In this document: positions 41,740 through 50,278 of the stretch, one piece after another
Layout of the letters: each line of letters starts with the position of its first letter
Numbering within the stretch: position 1 is the stretch's first letter
Source of the DNA: an uncultured Collinsella sp.
GTDB taxonomy: Bacteria > Actinomycetota > Coriobacteriia > Coriobacteriales > Coriobacteriaceae
Length of the DNA: 64,000 bases
Assembly (NCBI GenBank): GCA_937925715.1
Contig: CALAMG010000034.1
Coordinates: 1 to 64,000, forward strand
Direction of reading: 5' to 3'
Notes under the pieces: model-generated
What the model saw: the letters and a program-made list of their open reading frames with translations, nothing else
What the model was told of the DNA's origin: nothing
The model's database searches: none
Translations under genes and position numbers: made by a program

Positions 41740-42399
41740 GTGTCCGCATTTCCGTTCGATGCCGTTATCTTTGACATGGACGGCGTGATTGTCGATACCG
41801 AGTATTACTACCTGGGCGAGACTGCCGCGTTTGCCAAGGAGCTTGGGCTTAATCTGACTCAAGAGGAGTTGAATGGGCAGGTCGGTACCTCGCATCAGTT
41901 CTTCCTGCATATGCTGGTCGATTGGTTTGAGCGTGCCGGTAAGGGGCATTTCACTGGCGAGGAAGCGTTGGCCCGTTGGGACGAATGGGCTCATAAGCGT
42001 CCGCGCGACTATCAGGCTTTGATTAACCCAGGCGCCGTGGATACGATTCGAGAGCTGCCGCGCCGCGGCGTTCGCGTGGCGCTTGCCAGCTCGTCTCCCA
42101 TGGTTAGTATCGAGGAAGTGCTCAATGCGTGCGGGCTGTCGGATGCCTTTGAGTATGTGGTGAGCGGCGAGCAGTTTAAGGAGAGCAAGCCCGAGCCCGA
42201 CATCTACCTGCATGCGCTGGACCTGCTGGGGCTGCCCGCGAATCGCTGCTGCTGCGTCGAGGATTCGGTGCCTGGCATCACCGCTGGCAAGCGAGCCGGC
42301 CTGACAGTCATTGCCAAGCGCGAGGAACGCTTTGGCTTTAGCCAGGATGCCGCGGACAAGATTATCGACCAGCTGTCGGAGCTGCTCACGCTTTCTTAG
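41740..42399 (+). CDS. HAD-superfamily hydrolase, beta-phosphoglucomutase-like
   Basis: A 219-aa HAD protein with motif I FDMDGVIVDTE (the DxD plus VDTE typical of the phosphoglucomutase/phosphatase subfamily), an alpha-helical C1 cap (residues ~20-95), motif II LASSSP, the conserved Lys in FKESKPEPDIY, and motif IV CVEDSVPGI. The start is GTG 41740 with AGGGAGGG upstream. It may be a sugar-phosphate mutase or phosphatase; the sequence does not decide. Confidence 0.88.
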   Translation: MSAFPFDAVIFDMDGVIVDTEYYYLGETAAFAKELGLNLTQEELNGQVGTSHQFFLHMLVDWFERAGKGHFTGEEALARWDEWAHKRPRDYQALINPGAVDTIRELPRRGVRVALASSSPMVSIEEVLNACGLSDAFEYVVSGEQFKESKPEPDIYLHALDLLGLPANRCCCVEDSVPGITAGKRAGLTVIAKREERFGFSQDAADKIIDQLSELLTLS

Positions 42400-42483
42400 G
42401 AGCGCGGTAGTTGCGCGTTTTTCGGGTCTGATGAGTAAATAGCCAACATTTTGGTGCGACACCTAGCATACTTTAAGCTAATG

Positions 42484-42527
42484 CGGGCTTAAGGGCTTGT
42501 TGAATGCCCTTAAGCCCGTTTTAGAAT
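42484..42527 (+). terminator. Terminator between the HAD gene and the GntR gene
   Basis: CGGGCTTAAGGGC pairs with GCCCTTAAGCCCG (13 bp, 9-nt loop), followed by TTTTAG. Confidence 0.85.
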
Positions 42528-42549
42528 TAATTGTGCTGGGAGAGGGTAT

Positions 42550-43293
42550 ATGCCACCGACTGAAGGGCCAACTGACGGTAAAGCAGCGATACCGCTGTAC
42601 CAACAGGTCATTGATATCATTAAAAACGAAATCAACTCCGGCGCCTACAAGGCAGGCGCGCGGATACCCAACGAATTCGAATTGGCTGAGAGCTATAAAG
42701 TTGGCCGCGTTACCGTGCGACGCGCTATTGAGGAGCTCGTCCAGCAGGGCTATCTAACGAAGCGACAGGGGAAAGGCACGTTTGTCAATGCCCCCAAGCT
42801 CAAGCGCAAGATTCGCCAGAAGGATGACGTCCAGAGTTTTTCGGACGCATGCCGCGTTAACGGAATGGAACCGGGGGCGTGTGTCATTTCGAGAAAGATA
42901 CTGCCGGCGGATTCCACCGAAGCGCAGTTCTTTGGTGTTCCCGTTGGAACTGACTTGATTTGCGTTGAGCGCGTGCGCACTGCCGATGGCGTCCCTGTCA
43001 TGCTCGAGAACAACATATATGTTTACGAGGACAACGCCTATCTATCAACGGCACTTCTATCTAACCAATCCATTTTTGAGTTCGTGCGCAACCGGACGGG
43101 CCGCACGCCCGCGTTTACCGACCCGTGCACGCTCGAGATCGCGTGCGCGTCGCCCGAGGTCGCTCGACTGTTGGCAGTTCCCGTTGGCGAACCCTTGTTT
43201 TATATGGAAGCCTTCTTTTTCGATGAGCAGCGGCGGCCGTTTATCATCGGTCGTCAGCGGATCGTTGGGTCTCGCTACGTTTTTGACATCTAG
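42550..43293 (+). CDS. GntR/HutC-family regulator of the downstream catabolic operon
   Basis: A 247-aa repressor. The N-terminal winged helix (IPLYQQVIDIIKNEINSG, PNEFELAESYKVGRVTVRRAIEEL, residues ~13-75) is followed by a UTRA ligand domain (about 95-240) that would sense a sugar-phosphate or related metabolite. It is similar in type to FrlR, regulator of fructoselysine genes. It lies immediately upstream of a 10-gene operon and is separated from it by a strong terminator and a 23-nt palindrome, the probable operator. Confidence 0.9.
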   Translation: MPPTEGPTDGKAAIPLYQQVIDIIKNEINSGAYKAGARIPNEFELAESYKVGRVTVRRAIEELVQQGYLTKRQGKGTFVNAPKLKRKIRQKDDVQSFSDACRVNGMEPGACVISRKILPADSTEAQFFGVPVGTDLICVERVRTADGVPVMLENNIYVYEDNAYLSTALLSNQSIFEFVRNRTGRTPAFTDPCTLEIACASPEVARLLAVPVGEPLFYMEAFFFDEQRRPFIIGRQRIVGSRYVFDI

Positions 43294-43303
43294 GACATTG
43301 CGA

Positions 43304-43343
43304 ATGGAAACGCCCGGTGGATCATCTCACCGGGCGTTTCCAT
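43304..43343 (+). terminator. Terminator of the GntR gene
   Basis: ATGGAAACGCCCGGTG and CACCGGGCGTTTCCAT form a perfect 16-bp stem with an 8-nt loop. Confidence 0.8.
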
Positions 43344-43446
43344 ACCGTTCATGGCGCAAACGCGACCGTTCAACCGCGTTGCGGCAATCAGTTTGAAATT
43401 ATCTTGATGAAGGGAAAAGCTGCTGGTAATCTATGGGACGTCATAG

Positions 43447-43469
43447 AACGTTTGCATTGTGCAAACGTT
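43447..43469. promoter_or_regulatory. Palindromic operator upstream of the frl-like operon
   Basis: AACGTTTGCA and TGCAAACGTT are perfect 10-nt inverted repeats separated by TTG, 43 nt upstream of the transporter start. It is the likely binding site of the adjacent GntR regulator or another repressor. Confidence 0.65.
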
Positions 43470-43511
43470 GAAGCGAGATGCGATGCAGTCTCGAGTTCTT
43501 TGGAGGTATCT

Positions 43512-44975
43512 ATGTCAGATACGAAGGCGAAGAAGACAAACAGACGTTTTAAGTTCAAATTACCGCATGTCTATACGATCATGTTCTTGCTGATCGTTGT
43601 CTTTGCGGTCCTGACTTGGATCGTTCCCTCTGGTCAGTATCAGCGCAAGACGATTTCGACAGCGGCGGGCGAGCGTGAAGTCGCCGTTGCTGGAACCTAT
43701 GAACAGGTCGATAAAAACTACACCGATTCCGAGACCGGCGAGACCATCAATCTGGGCCAGGATATCTTCGCGGTTCTGCAAGCGCCCACCAAGGGTATCC
43801 AAGAGGCTGCCGACGTCGTTGCGTTCGTCTTATTGATTGGCGGATCGTTCGCGATCATCACCAAGACCAACGCTTTGAATGCCGGCATGAGCCGTGTGGT
43901 TAAAAAGCTCAAGAACAAGGACATCCTCATCATTCCCATCACGATGACGTTGCTGTCCATTTGCGGCACTACGTTTGGTATGTCTGAGGAAGCCCTGCCG
44001 TTCTATGCCATCTTCATTCCCGTCATGATGGGTATCGGCTATGACTCGATGACGGCATTCATCATCTGCTTCCTTGGTCCCAACCTGGGATATTGTGCTT
44101 CGACCATCGACCCGTTTAACGTTTTGATCGCCCAAGGCATCATTGGCATCGAGGGCAATCCGCAACTGTGGCTGCGCGCCGTTTCTTGGGTCATCTTCAC
44201 TGCCGTCGGTATCGCATGGGCCATGCGCTACGCCATGCGCGTCAAGAAAAACCCCGAGTCGTCCATTGTGTACGAGGACGATAAGCTCAAGCGTATCGAG
44301 TTTTCCGTGACCGATGCCTCCATCGAGGAAGAGTTCACTATCCGTCAGAAGCTCGTGCTTATCGATTTTGCCTGCGGTATGGGCATTATCGTCTGGGGTC
44401 TTGTTACCCAGGGCTGGTACATGAATGAGATTTCCGCCGTGTTCCTTGGCATGGGCTTGCTTGCCGGTATCCTGGGCGGTCTTGACCAGCAGACGATCGC
44501 AGAGGAGTTCGTTAAGGGTCTCGCCGACTTTGCGTACGCTGCCATCGTTATCGGTATCGCTCGCGGTATTCTGGTCATCGCCGAGGGCGGCATGATCATC
44601 GACACCATCCTCCAGGCGCTCGCTACCGCGCTCGCCGGTGCACCCGCCGCCGTCTACACCACGTTTATGTATATCGTCCTTGGTCTGCTCTCTTTGCTGG
44701 TTCCCTCGAGTTCTGGCCTGGCGGCGCTCACCATGCCCGTTATGGGTTCCCTGACCGAGCTCATGGGCCTCAATCCCGAGGCGGCCGTCACCGCGCTCCA
44801 GTTTGCCAACCAGACCATCAACACCATCAGCCCCGTGGCGGGCATGACGGTCGCCGGCCTTGCCGTGGCTAAGATTTCGTTTGGCCAATGGTGGAAGACC
44901 ATTTGGAAGTTCTTCATCTTCATGGTCGTCTTTGGCCTGATCGTAACGGCAATCTCTGGCATGCTTCCGGTGTAG
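43512..44975 (+). CDS. YfcC/DcuC-family transporter
   Basis: A 487-aa integral membrane transporter of the YfcC/C4-dicarboxylate (PF03606-type) family. About 12 membrane segments are visible, starting with FLLIVVFAVLTWIVPSGQYQR and including a NQTINTISPVAGM re-entrant-like motif near residue 440. Family members carry amino acids, short acids or related anions. As the first gene of the operon it is the probable importer of the pathway's substrate. The ATG at 43512 has GGAGG upstream. The next gene begins within 10 nt of its stop. Confidence 0.85.
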   Translation: MSDTKAKKTNRRFKFKLPHVYTIMFLLIVVFAVLTWIVPSGQYQRKTISTAAGEREVAVAGTYEQVDKNYTDSETGETINLGQDIFAVLQAPTKGIQEAADVVAFVLLIGGSFAIITKTNALNAGMSRVVKKLKNKDILIIPITMTLLSICGTTFGMSEEALPFYAIFIPVMMGIGYDSMTAFIICFLGPNLGYCASTIDPFNVLIAQGIIGIEGNPQLWLRAVSWVIFTAVGIAWAMRYAMRVKKNPESSIVYEDDKLKRIEFSVTDASIEEEFTIRQKLVLIDFACGMGIIVWGLVTQGWYMNEISAVFLGMGLLAGILGGLDQQTIAEEFVKGLADFAYAAIVIGIARGILVIAEGGMIIDTILQALATALAGAPAAVYTTFMYIVLGLLSLLVPSSSGLAALTMPVMGSLTELMGLNPEAAVTALQFANQTINTISPVAGMTVAGLAVAKISFGQWWKTIWKFFIFMVVFGLIVTAISGMLPV

Positions 44976-44984
44976 GTGGTTGTG

Positions 44985-46568
44985 ATGTCTGATCGTTTGA
45001 CGGTCCTGACGTCTAAGAGCGTCTTTACCGGTACGGGGGACCTGCCGTTTGAAGGTTTCGTAGCGGTCCGTGGTAATCGAATTGAGGCTGTTGGCACTAA
45101 GTGCGAGGCGGCTTCGTATTTGACCCAGGCGGACGAGGTAGTTGACCTGGGCGACCGTACTGTCATGCCTGGCTTGATCGATGTGCATACCTTCTATACG
45201 GGTTGGGCGCTGCGGACGTTGGGGTCTGATCTGTCTGGCGTCGCTGATGCCAAAGAGGCCGTGTCGCTCTTGCGTGCATGGAAAGAAGATCGTCCGGATT
45301 GCGCGGCGGCTTTTGGCCACAACCTGCCCGAAACGTTGGCATCGGATGCCGAGAACGCAAATACGGCAGCTGTGCTTGACGATTGTTTTGGCGATATCCC
45401 CGTCGTCTGCTTTACACCGGGAGCGGAGACCTGCGTTCTCAACGCTGCCGCCAGTGCGCGATACGGTTTTACGCCCCAGGCGTGCTATGCCGAGAAGATC
45501 TGGCGCATGATGAGCGATTTCCTCGCGCTGCCCGAGGTGCGTGCCGGGTATTCGGACTACATGAGGATGCTTAACGAGCGCGGCGTTACCGCCATCAAGG
45601 AGATGGCGTTTGATGACTACTACGGCTTTGCCGACGAAATGGCTCGCCGTGAGGAATCTGGTGAGCTGACGGTTCGCGTCTCTATGATGTCGCAGCCGGT
45701 GGGTGCCGGTGCAAATCTGGCATATGCCCGCGAGGCACGAGAGCGCTTCCGGGGACCGTTCGTTCGTTTTTCCGGCTTCAACCGTATGACCGATCGCGGC
45801 GTATGGGCGGGGCTTGCCGAGATGATAGACCCCTATGAGGACTCGGCCGATGCGGGCGCTGCCGGCAAGACGGTCGTCGAGGAGCCAGAGTGGGATCTGA
45901 TTGAGAACGAGCTGCGTGCAATTGATGCTGACGGCTTCCGATATTCTTTGCATTGCCAGGGCGATGGCGCCGTTCGTCGCACCGTGGCACTCTATGCCTC
46001 GCTGCCTCAAGACGAGCATGGACGGATGCTTCGCCGCCATGCGATTACCGATCTCGAGAACTCTGACCCGACCGATCTTGTCGAGTTTGGCAAGTTAGGT
46101 GGAATTTGCGAGGTCTATCCGCAGATTCTGACGCTGGACCGGCGCGAGGATTGCCTGTCGATGATGCGTCGACAAATTGGCGAGACGCGACTTTTGCACA
46201 GCTGGAATCGCCGCGGCATGGAAGATTCCGGATGCACAGTGTGCTGTGGCACGGATTTACCGCTGCTGATTCCGAGCCTGGGCGAGTCAATCTACAGTGC
46301 GTGCGGCGGATACTTCGACGACGGACTGCCCGTGAATGAGGTCAACACGCTGACGCTTGTCGAGCTCTTGTGCGCTTGGACTGCCGGGGGCGCGTACGAT
46401 CTGATGCGCGAAGACGAGCTGGGTACGCTTGAGGTTGGCAAGCTTGCCGATATCTGCGTGCTCGATCGGGATGTGTTCGACCTCGATTATCGCGACGCAC
46501 GCGATCTTGCGGTTGATATGACGATGTCGGACGGACAAATCGTGTTCGATCGAAATAAGGAGGCATAA
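44985..46568 (+). CDS. Amidohydrolase family (YtcJ-like) protein with altered metal motif
   Basis: A 527-aa amidohydrolase-fold protein: an N-terminal beta domain (MSDRLTVLTSKSVFTG), the barrel entry TVMPGLIDVHTFYTGWAL, a late His (SLHCQGDGAV), CCGTDLPLL and a C-terminal LGTLEVGKLADICVLD. The canonical HxH metal motif at the end of strand 1 is HTF here, so one histidine ligand is replaced by Phe. It may bind a single metal or act differently. The ATG at 44985 is preferred over GTG 44976 (AGGTGG upstream). It is co-transcribed with the transporter. Confidence 0.82.
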   Translation: MSDRLTVLTSKSVFTGTGDLPFEGFVAVRGNRIEAVGTKCEAASYLTQADEVVDLGDRTVMPGLIDVHTFYTGWALRTLGSDLSGVADAKEAVSLLRAWKEDRPDCAAAFGHNLPETLASDAENANTAAVLDDCFGDIPVVCFTPGAETCVLNAAASARYGFTPQACYAEKIWRMMSDFLALPEVRAGYSDYMRMLNERGVTAIKEMAFDDYYGFADEMARREESGELTVRVSMMSQPVGAGANLAYAREARERFRGPFVRFSGFNRMTDRGVWAGLAEMIDPYEDSADAGAAGKTVVEEPEWDLIENELRAIDADGFRYSLHCQGDGAVRRTVALYASLPQDEHGRMLRRHAITDLENSDPTDLVEFGKLGGICEVYPQILTLDRREDCLSMMRRQIGETRLLHSWNRRGMEDSGCTVCCGTDLPLLIPSLGESIYSACGGYFDDGLPVNEVNTLTLVELLCAWTAGGAYDLMREDELGTLEVGKLADICVLDRDVFDLDYRDARDLAVDMTMSDGQIVFDRNKEA

Positions 46569-46569
46569 G

Positions 46570-47421
46570 ATGTCTGAATCCAAACCGACGCTGCGCCGCG
46601 AGCAGATTGCGGGCATGAATATCCACTACATCATGTGGTCGCTCGATTACTTCCTTGATGTGCAGCAGCGCTTGGGCTTTGAGTCCATTGAGCTGTGGTG
46701 TGCAGAGCCGCATGTGACGCTCGACCATACGGGCTACTTTGAGGCTGAGGTCCTGGCGAAAAAGGCTGCAGACCGTGGGCTTAGGTATCGTACTTTGTGC
46801 CCCGAGAATGTTGTCTATCCTTGGCAGTACTGCGCACGCAAGCCGCTGCATGAACAGCGCAGCCTGGCGTACTTTAAGCACGGCATTGAGCTTGCCGAGG
46901 TACTTGGGTGCGACCGTATGTCCATCAACTCTGGCTGGGGCGACTGGGACGAGGACCGCGAGGAAGCCTGGAAGCGCAGCCGCGAGCACTTGTCCATTCT
47001 GGCAGAGTATGCCGGCGAGCACGGTCTGGTGCTTACGATGGAAAGCCTGCGTCCCGAGGAGAGCAACCTTGTGACGACGGTTTCCGATGCGAAGCGCATG
47101 ATTGACGAGGTCGCGAGCCCGTACTTACAGCCCATGGTTGATACAACCGCGATGGGCGTTGCAGGCGAGACACTCGAGGACTGGTTTGCCACCTTTGGTG
47201 ATGGGGCAATTCACGAGATGCACTTTATCGACGGTGACCCGTATGGCCATCTGGTGTGGGGCGATGGCAAGCACGATATGGACGCCTTCGTCGCCACACT
47301 CAACGCCCATGGTTTCGACGGCATGCTGGGCCAGGAGATCACGGACGGTCGTTACTACGATGATCCGGCGGCGGCAGATGCCAAGAACATGGCCGCATTC
47401 GAGAAATATCTGATTGACTAA
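46570..47421 (+). CDS. Sugar phosphate isomerase/epimerase (FrlC-like)
   Basis: A 283-aa TIM-barrel protein of the xylose-isomerase-like (AP endonuclease 2) family. Metal-site motifs are LTMESLRPEESNLV, QPMVDTTAMGVAG and HEMHFIDGDPYGHLVWGDG, which place Glu, Asp, His and a late Glu (GQEITDGRYY) as expected. FrlC, the fructoselysine 3-epimerase, has the same fold and a similar length. It starts 1 nt after the preceding stop with AAGGAGG upstream, so it is tightly coupled. Confidence 0.87.
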   Translation: MSESKPTLRREQIAGMNIHYIMWSLDYFLDVQQRLGFESIELWCAEPHVTLDHTGYFEAEVLAKKAADRGLRYRTLCPENVVYPWQYCARKPLHEQRSLAYFKHGIELAEVLGCDRMSINSGWGDWDEDREEAWKRSREHLSILAEYAGEHGLVLTMESLRPEESNLVTTVSDAKRMIDEVASPYLQPMVDTTAMGVAGETLEDWFATFGDGAIHEMHFIDGDPYGHLVWGDGKHDMDAFVATLNAHGFDGMLGQEITDGRYYDDPAAADAKNMAAFEKYLID

Positions 47422-47482
47422 AACAACTATCGGCCACGCAACCAACGTCATTGATTGCGGCCAAACAAGAAAGGAACTGGAT

Positions 47483-48451
47483 ATGAACGCACACGATCTG
47501 ATCAAAGAGGCAATTGCCGAGAAGGGCAAGTTCGACAGCGTCTACTGGATTGCTTGCGGTGGCTCCATGATCGATTTGATCCCGGCTCATGAGCTTCTGC
47601 AGCGCGAGGCAACCACCTTCACTTCGTATATCTATACCGCTCGTGAATTCGACATTATGCGTCCGCGTCGTCTGGGCGAGAAGTCCCTGGTCATCGCTTG
47701 CAGCCACAGTGGCAATACCCCGGAGGTCGTCGAGGGCTGCGAGATTGCCCTTGCCGCCGGCGCTACGGTGATCGCCCAGACCGACAACGCTGGATCCAAG
47801 ATCGACTCCGGCAAGTGGACCACGTGGGTCTACCCATGGGGCGAGGGTGTGCCGCAGGCCGAGGTCCCCGCTGGCATTTCGCTTTCGCTTGCGGCAGAGC
47901 TGCTCGATCAGCAGGAGGGCTACGCCGATCTTGCCGATATGTATGCCGGTATCGCCGAGATGGATAAGATTCTTCCCCCGGCGCGCGAGAAGGTAAATGC
48001 CGAGCTGGGCGATCGCTTTGCCAAGCTTTGCCAGGAGCACGAGTTCTTCTATATTCTGGGCAGCGGTCCCAACTTTAGCCAGACCTACGGTTTCGCTATC
48101 TGCTCTCTTATGGAGATGCAGTGGCAGCACTGCAGCTACATCCACTCTGCCGAGTACTTCCATGGCCCCTTCGAGGCTACTCAGGATGGCGTTTTTTACT
48201 TCCTGCAGATGGGCTCCAGCGAGTGCCGTGCTATGGACGAGCGCGCCCTGGCGTTCCTTAAGACGCATACCGATACGCTGATGGTGCTCGATGCCAAGGA
48301 GTACGGTATGGAAGCCGTGCCGGCGAGCGTCCGTGCCTATCTGGACCCGGTGCTGTTCTACGCCATGAACTGCGAGCTGCGTGCTGCACGCGGCAAGGTG
48401 TTTGATCACGATCCCGATTTCCGTCGCTATATGGGCGTCGTCGAGTACTAG
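47483..48451 (+). CDS. SIS-domain sugar-amine deglycase (FrlB-like)
   Basis: A 322-aa protein with two SIS domains. VYWIACGGSMIDLIP and VIACSHSGNTPEVVE form the first sugar-phosphate site, and ILGSGPNFSQTYGFA with SAEYFHGPFEA forms the second. The EYFHGPFE block is typical of FrlB, which splits phosphorylated fructoselysine into glucose-6-P and lysine. The ATG at 47483 has AAGGAAC upstream. It is followed by a PfkB kinase gene, the same order as frlB-frlD logic. Confidence 0.88.
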   Translation: MNAHDLIKEAIAEKGKFDSVYWIACGGSMIDLIPAHELLQREATTFTSYIYTAREFDIMRPRRLGEKSLVIACSHSGNTPEVVEGCEIALAAGATVIAQTDNAGSKIDSGKWTTWVYPWGEGVPQAEVPAGISLSLAAELLDQQEGYADLADMYAGIAEMDKILPPAREKVNAELGDRFAKLCQEHEFFYILGSGPNFSQTYGFAICSLMEMQWQHCSYIHSAEYFHGPFEATQDGVFYFLQMGSSECRAMDERALAFLKTHTDTLMVLDAKEYGMEAVPASVRAYLDPVLFYAMNCELRAARGKVFDHDPDFRRYMGVVEY

Positions 48452-48465
48452 AAGGGACAAAGGCC

Positions 48466-49329
48466 ATGGCTTTTAACGTTAACGCGCTCGGATTTGGCGA
48501 CAACGTCGTCGATCGCTACGAGCATATCCACACCATGTATCCTGGCGGTAACGCGGTTAACTTCGCCGTTTATGCCAAGAAATGCGGTGCCGCACGCTCT
48601 GCATACATGGGCATTTTTGGCAATGACGCCGCTGCCGAGCATGTCATTGCAAGCCTCGAGGATGAGGGTATCGAGCTTGACAAGTGCGAGCAGATGATTG
48701 GCGAGAACGGAGCGGCTCGCGTGACCGTCGTTGACGGTGACCGTGTCTTCCTTGGCTCCAACGAGGGCGGCATCCGTGGCGATGCGCGCTATGTCCTCGA
48801 TCGCTTTGACCTTTCGTACATGAAGCAGTTCGATGTGGTTCATTCGGGCAACTATTGCTTTACCGAGCGCGAGCTGCCCAAGTTGAAGGCTGCGGGCGTC
48901 ACGGTCTCTTTTGACTTTTCGGACGACTCTACCGACGAGTACTACGAGCAGATTGCGCCCTACGTCGATTTCGCTTTCTTTAGTGCGGCGGATGCCGCGA
49001 GTGAGGACGAGATCCGCGAGCGTCTGGCATGGGTGAAGGGCCTGGGTCCGCGTTTTGTGTCGGCTACGGCGGGCGCCGAGGGCTGCATTGCTTACGACGG
49101 CGAGCGTTATTACCGCCAGCTGGCTAAACCGGTAACGGACATGAAGGACACCATGGGGGCGGGCGACTCGTTCCTCACCTCGTTTTTGATGTGCTATCTC
49201 GATTCCGCCAAGCGTGGTGAGGATGGCGCCGAGGCCATCGAGCACGCGCTCGACTTTGCTGCCGGGTTTGCCTCGACCGTGTGCGGTATGGAAGGTTCTT
49301 GGGGCCACGGGGCGCCAATCGTCGAATAG
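48466..49329 (+). CDS. PfkB-family sugar kinase 1 (FrlD-like)
   Basis: A 287-aa ribokinase-family kinase. The N-terminal substrate loop is MYPGGNAVNFAVYAKKCG, and the catalytic C-terminal motif DTMGAGDSFLTSF carries the base Asp. FrlD, the fructoselysine 6-kinase, is of this class. It starts 14 nt after the SIS gene with AAGGGAC upstream. It is followed by a hairpin (49400-49433) and then a second PfkB kinase. Confidence 0.88.
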   Translation: MAFNVNALGFGDNVVDRYEHIHTMYPGGNAVNFAVYAKKCGAARSAYMGIFGNDAAAEHVIASLEDEGIELDKCEQMIGENGAARVTVVDGDRVFLGSNEGGIRGDARYVLDRFDLSYMKQFDVVHSGNYCFTERELPKLKAAGVTVSFDFSDDSTDEYYEQIAPYVDFAFFSAADAASEDEIRERLAWVKGLGPRFVSATAGAEGCIAYDGERYYRQLAKPVTDMKDTMGAGDSFLTSFLMCYLDSAKRGEDGAEAIEHALDFAAGFASTVCGMEGSWGHGAPIVE

Positions 49330-49399
49330 CTTAAGAAAGCGTACGGCGGTCTGGCTATGAGGCCTTGGACAGCCGATGCAAAACAATAAGCGAAACGCG

Positions 49400-49433
49400 A
49401 AAAGGGGGCTCGCCATGTGGTGGGTCCCCTTTT
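49400..49433 (+). terminator. Intra-operon hairpin between the two kinases
   Basis: AAAAGGGG and CCCCTTTT pair across an 18-nt loop. The run of four Ts is part of the stem, so it looks like a weak or attenuating terminator. Confidence 0.5.
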
Positions 49434-49450
49434 GAGCATTGGAGAAGACC

Positions 49451-50251
49451 ATGGGTATTAAAGCGTGTGCGGCTGGTTTTTGCTGCGCGGACGTCTATCA
49501 AAACATCGGCGTGTTCTATCCGACTGGTAACGGCATTGACTGGGGTATCCATCTTGCACGAATGGGCGTTTCGGTATCCGCCGTGTCGGTTGTCGGCAAG
49601 GACGAGTACGGAGACAAGATGAGAGAGGCGCTGGCCGCTGAGGGGTTTGATATCTCTCATCTGCGGGTGGAGGATGGCGACACCTCGGTGATGCTCATGG
49701 CATTGAAAGACGGCGTCGATCGCGTACATCTCGAGGCAATCGATGGCGTAATGGAGACATATCGTCCGAATGAAGATGACCGGGCGTTTATCCTGGAGCA
49801 TGACATCATTCATACCGACCTGTTTGGCAATTGTTTGGACCTCCTGCCCGAATGGCATGATGCGGGCAAGACGGTGGTAATGGACTTCTCGGTGTTCAGC
49901 CAGGATCCCGAATATGCCTGTGAGACTCATTTTCCTTACGTAGACTACGCGTTCATGTCGTTTGAAGAGGACACTCCGGAGCTACGAGACTGGGTGCGCC
50001 ACGTGCAGGAATTGGGACCGCGCGTTGCGGTCGCCACGCTTGGCGAGAAGGGAAGCATTGCCTATGACGGTGAGCGCTTCTATGAGTGCGGGATCGTACC
50101 GGCGGAGAAGGTCGTTAATACCGTGGGTGCCGGCGACTCGTATATTGCCGGGTTTACCAAGGGCGTGATCGATGGCCTTGATATTCCGACGTGTATGAAG
50201 GCGGGCGCTGAGCTGTCGTCCCGAGTGATTGGTTCGTTTGAGCCGTACTAG
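49451..50251 (+). CDS. PfkB-family sugar kinase 2 (FrlD-like)
   Basis: A 266-aa ribokinase-family kinase paralogous to the preceding one but clearly diverged: the N-terminus is CAAGFCCADVYQNIGVFYPT and the catalytic block is NTVGAGDSYIAGF. A putative sugar-binding segment is GNGIDWGIHLARMG, where kinase 1 has the canonical GGNAVN. The ATG at 49451 has GGAGAAG upstream. Having two kinases in one operon suggests two phosphorylated intermediates or substrates. Confidence 0.87.
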   Translation: MGIKACAAGFCCADVYQNIGVFYPTGNGIDWGIHLARMGVSVSAVSVVGKDEYGDKMREALAAEGFDISHLRVEDGDTSVMLMALKDGVDRVHLEAIDGVMETYRPNEDDRAFILEHDIIHTDLFGNCLDLLPEWHDAGKTVVMDFSVFSQDPEYACETHFPYVDYAFMSFEEDTPELRDWVRHVQELGPRVAVATLGEKGSIAYDGERFYECGIVPAEKVVNTVGAGDSYIAGFTKGVIDGLDIPTCMKAGAELSSRVIGSFEPY

Positions 50252-50278
50252 GGTCAAATGCCTGGAAAGGAGTACGAA

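Noticed and set aside
43830..46040. 736-codon open frame on the minus strand opposite the transporter and amidohydrolase
   Set aside because: It crosses two well-supported plus-strand genes and has no motif. It is rich in His/Arg/Gly, as expected for an antisense frame.
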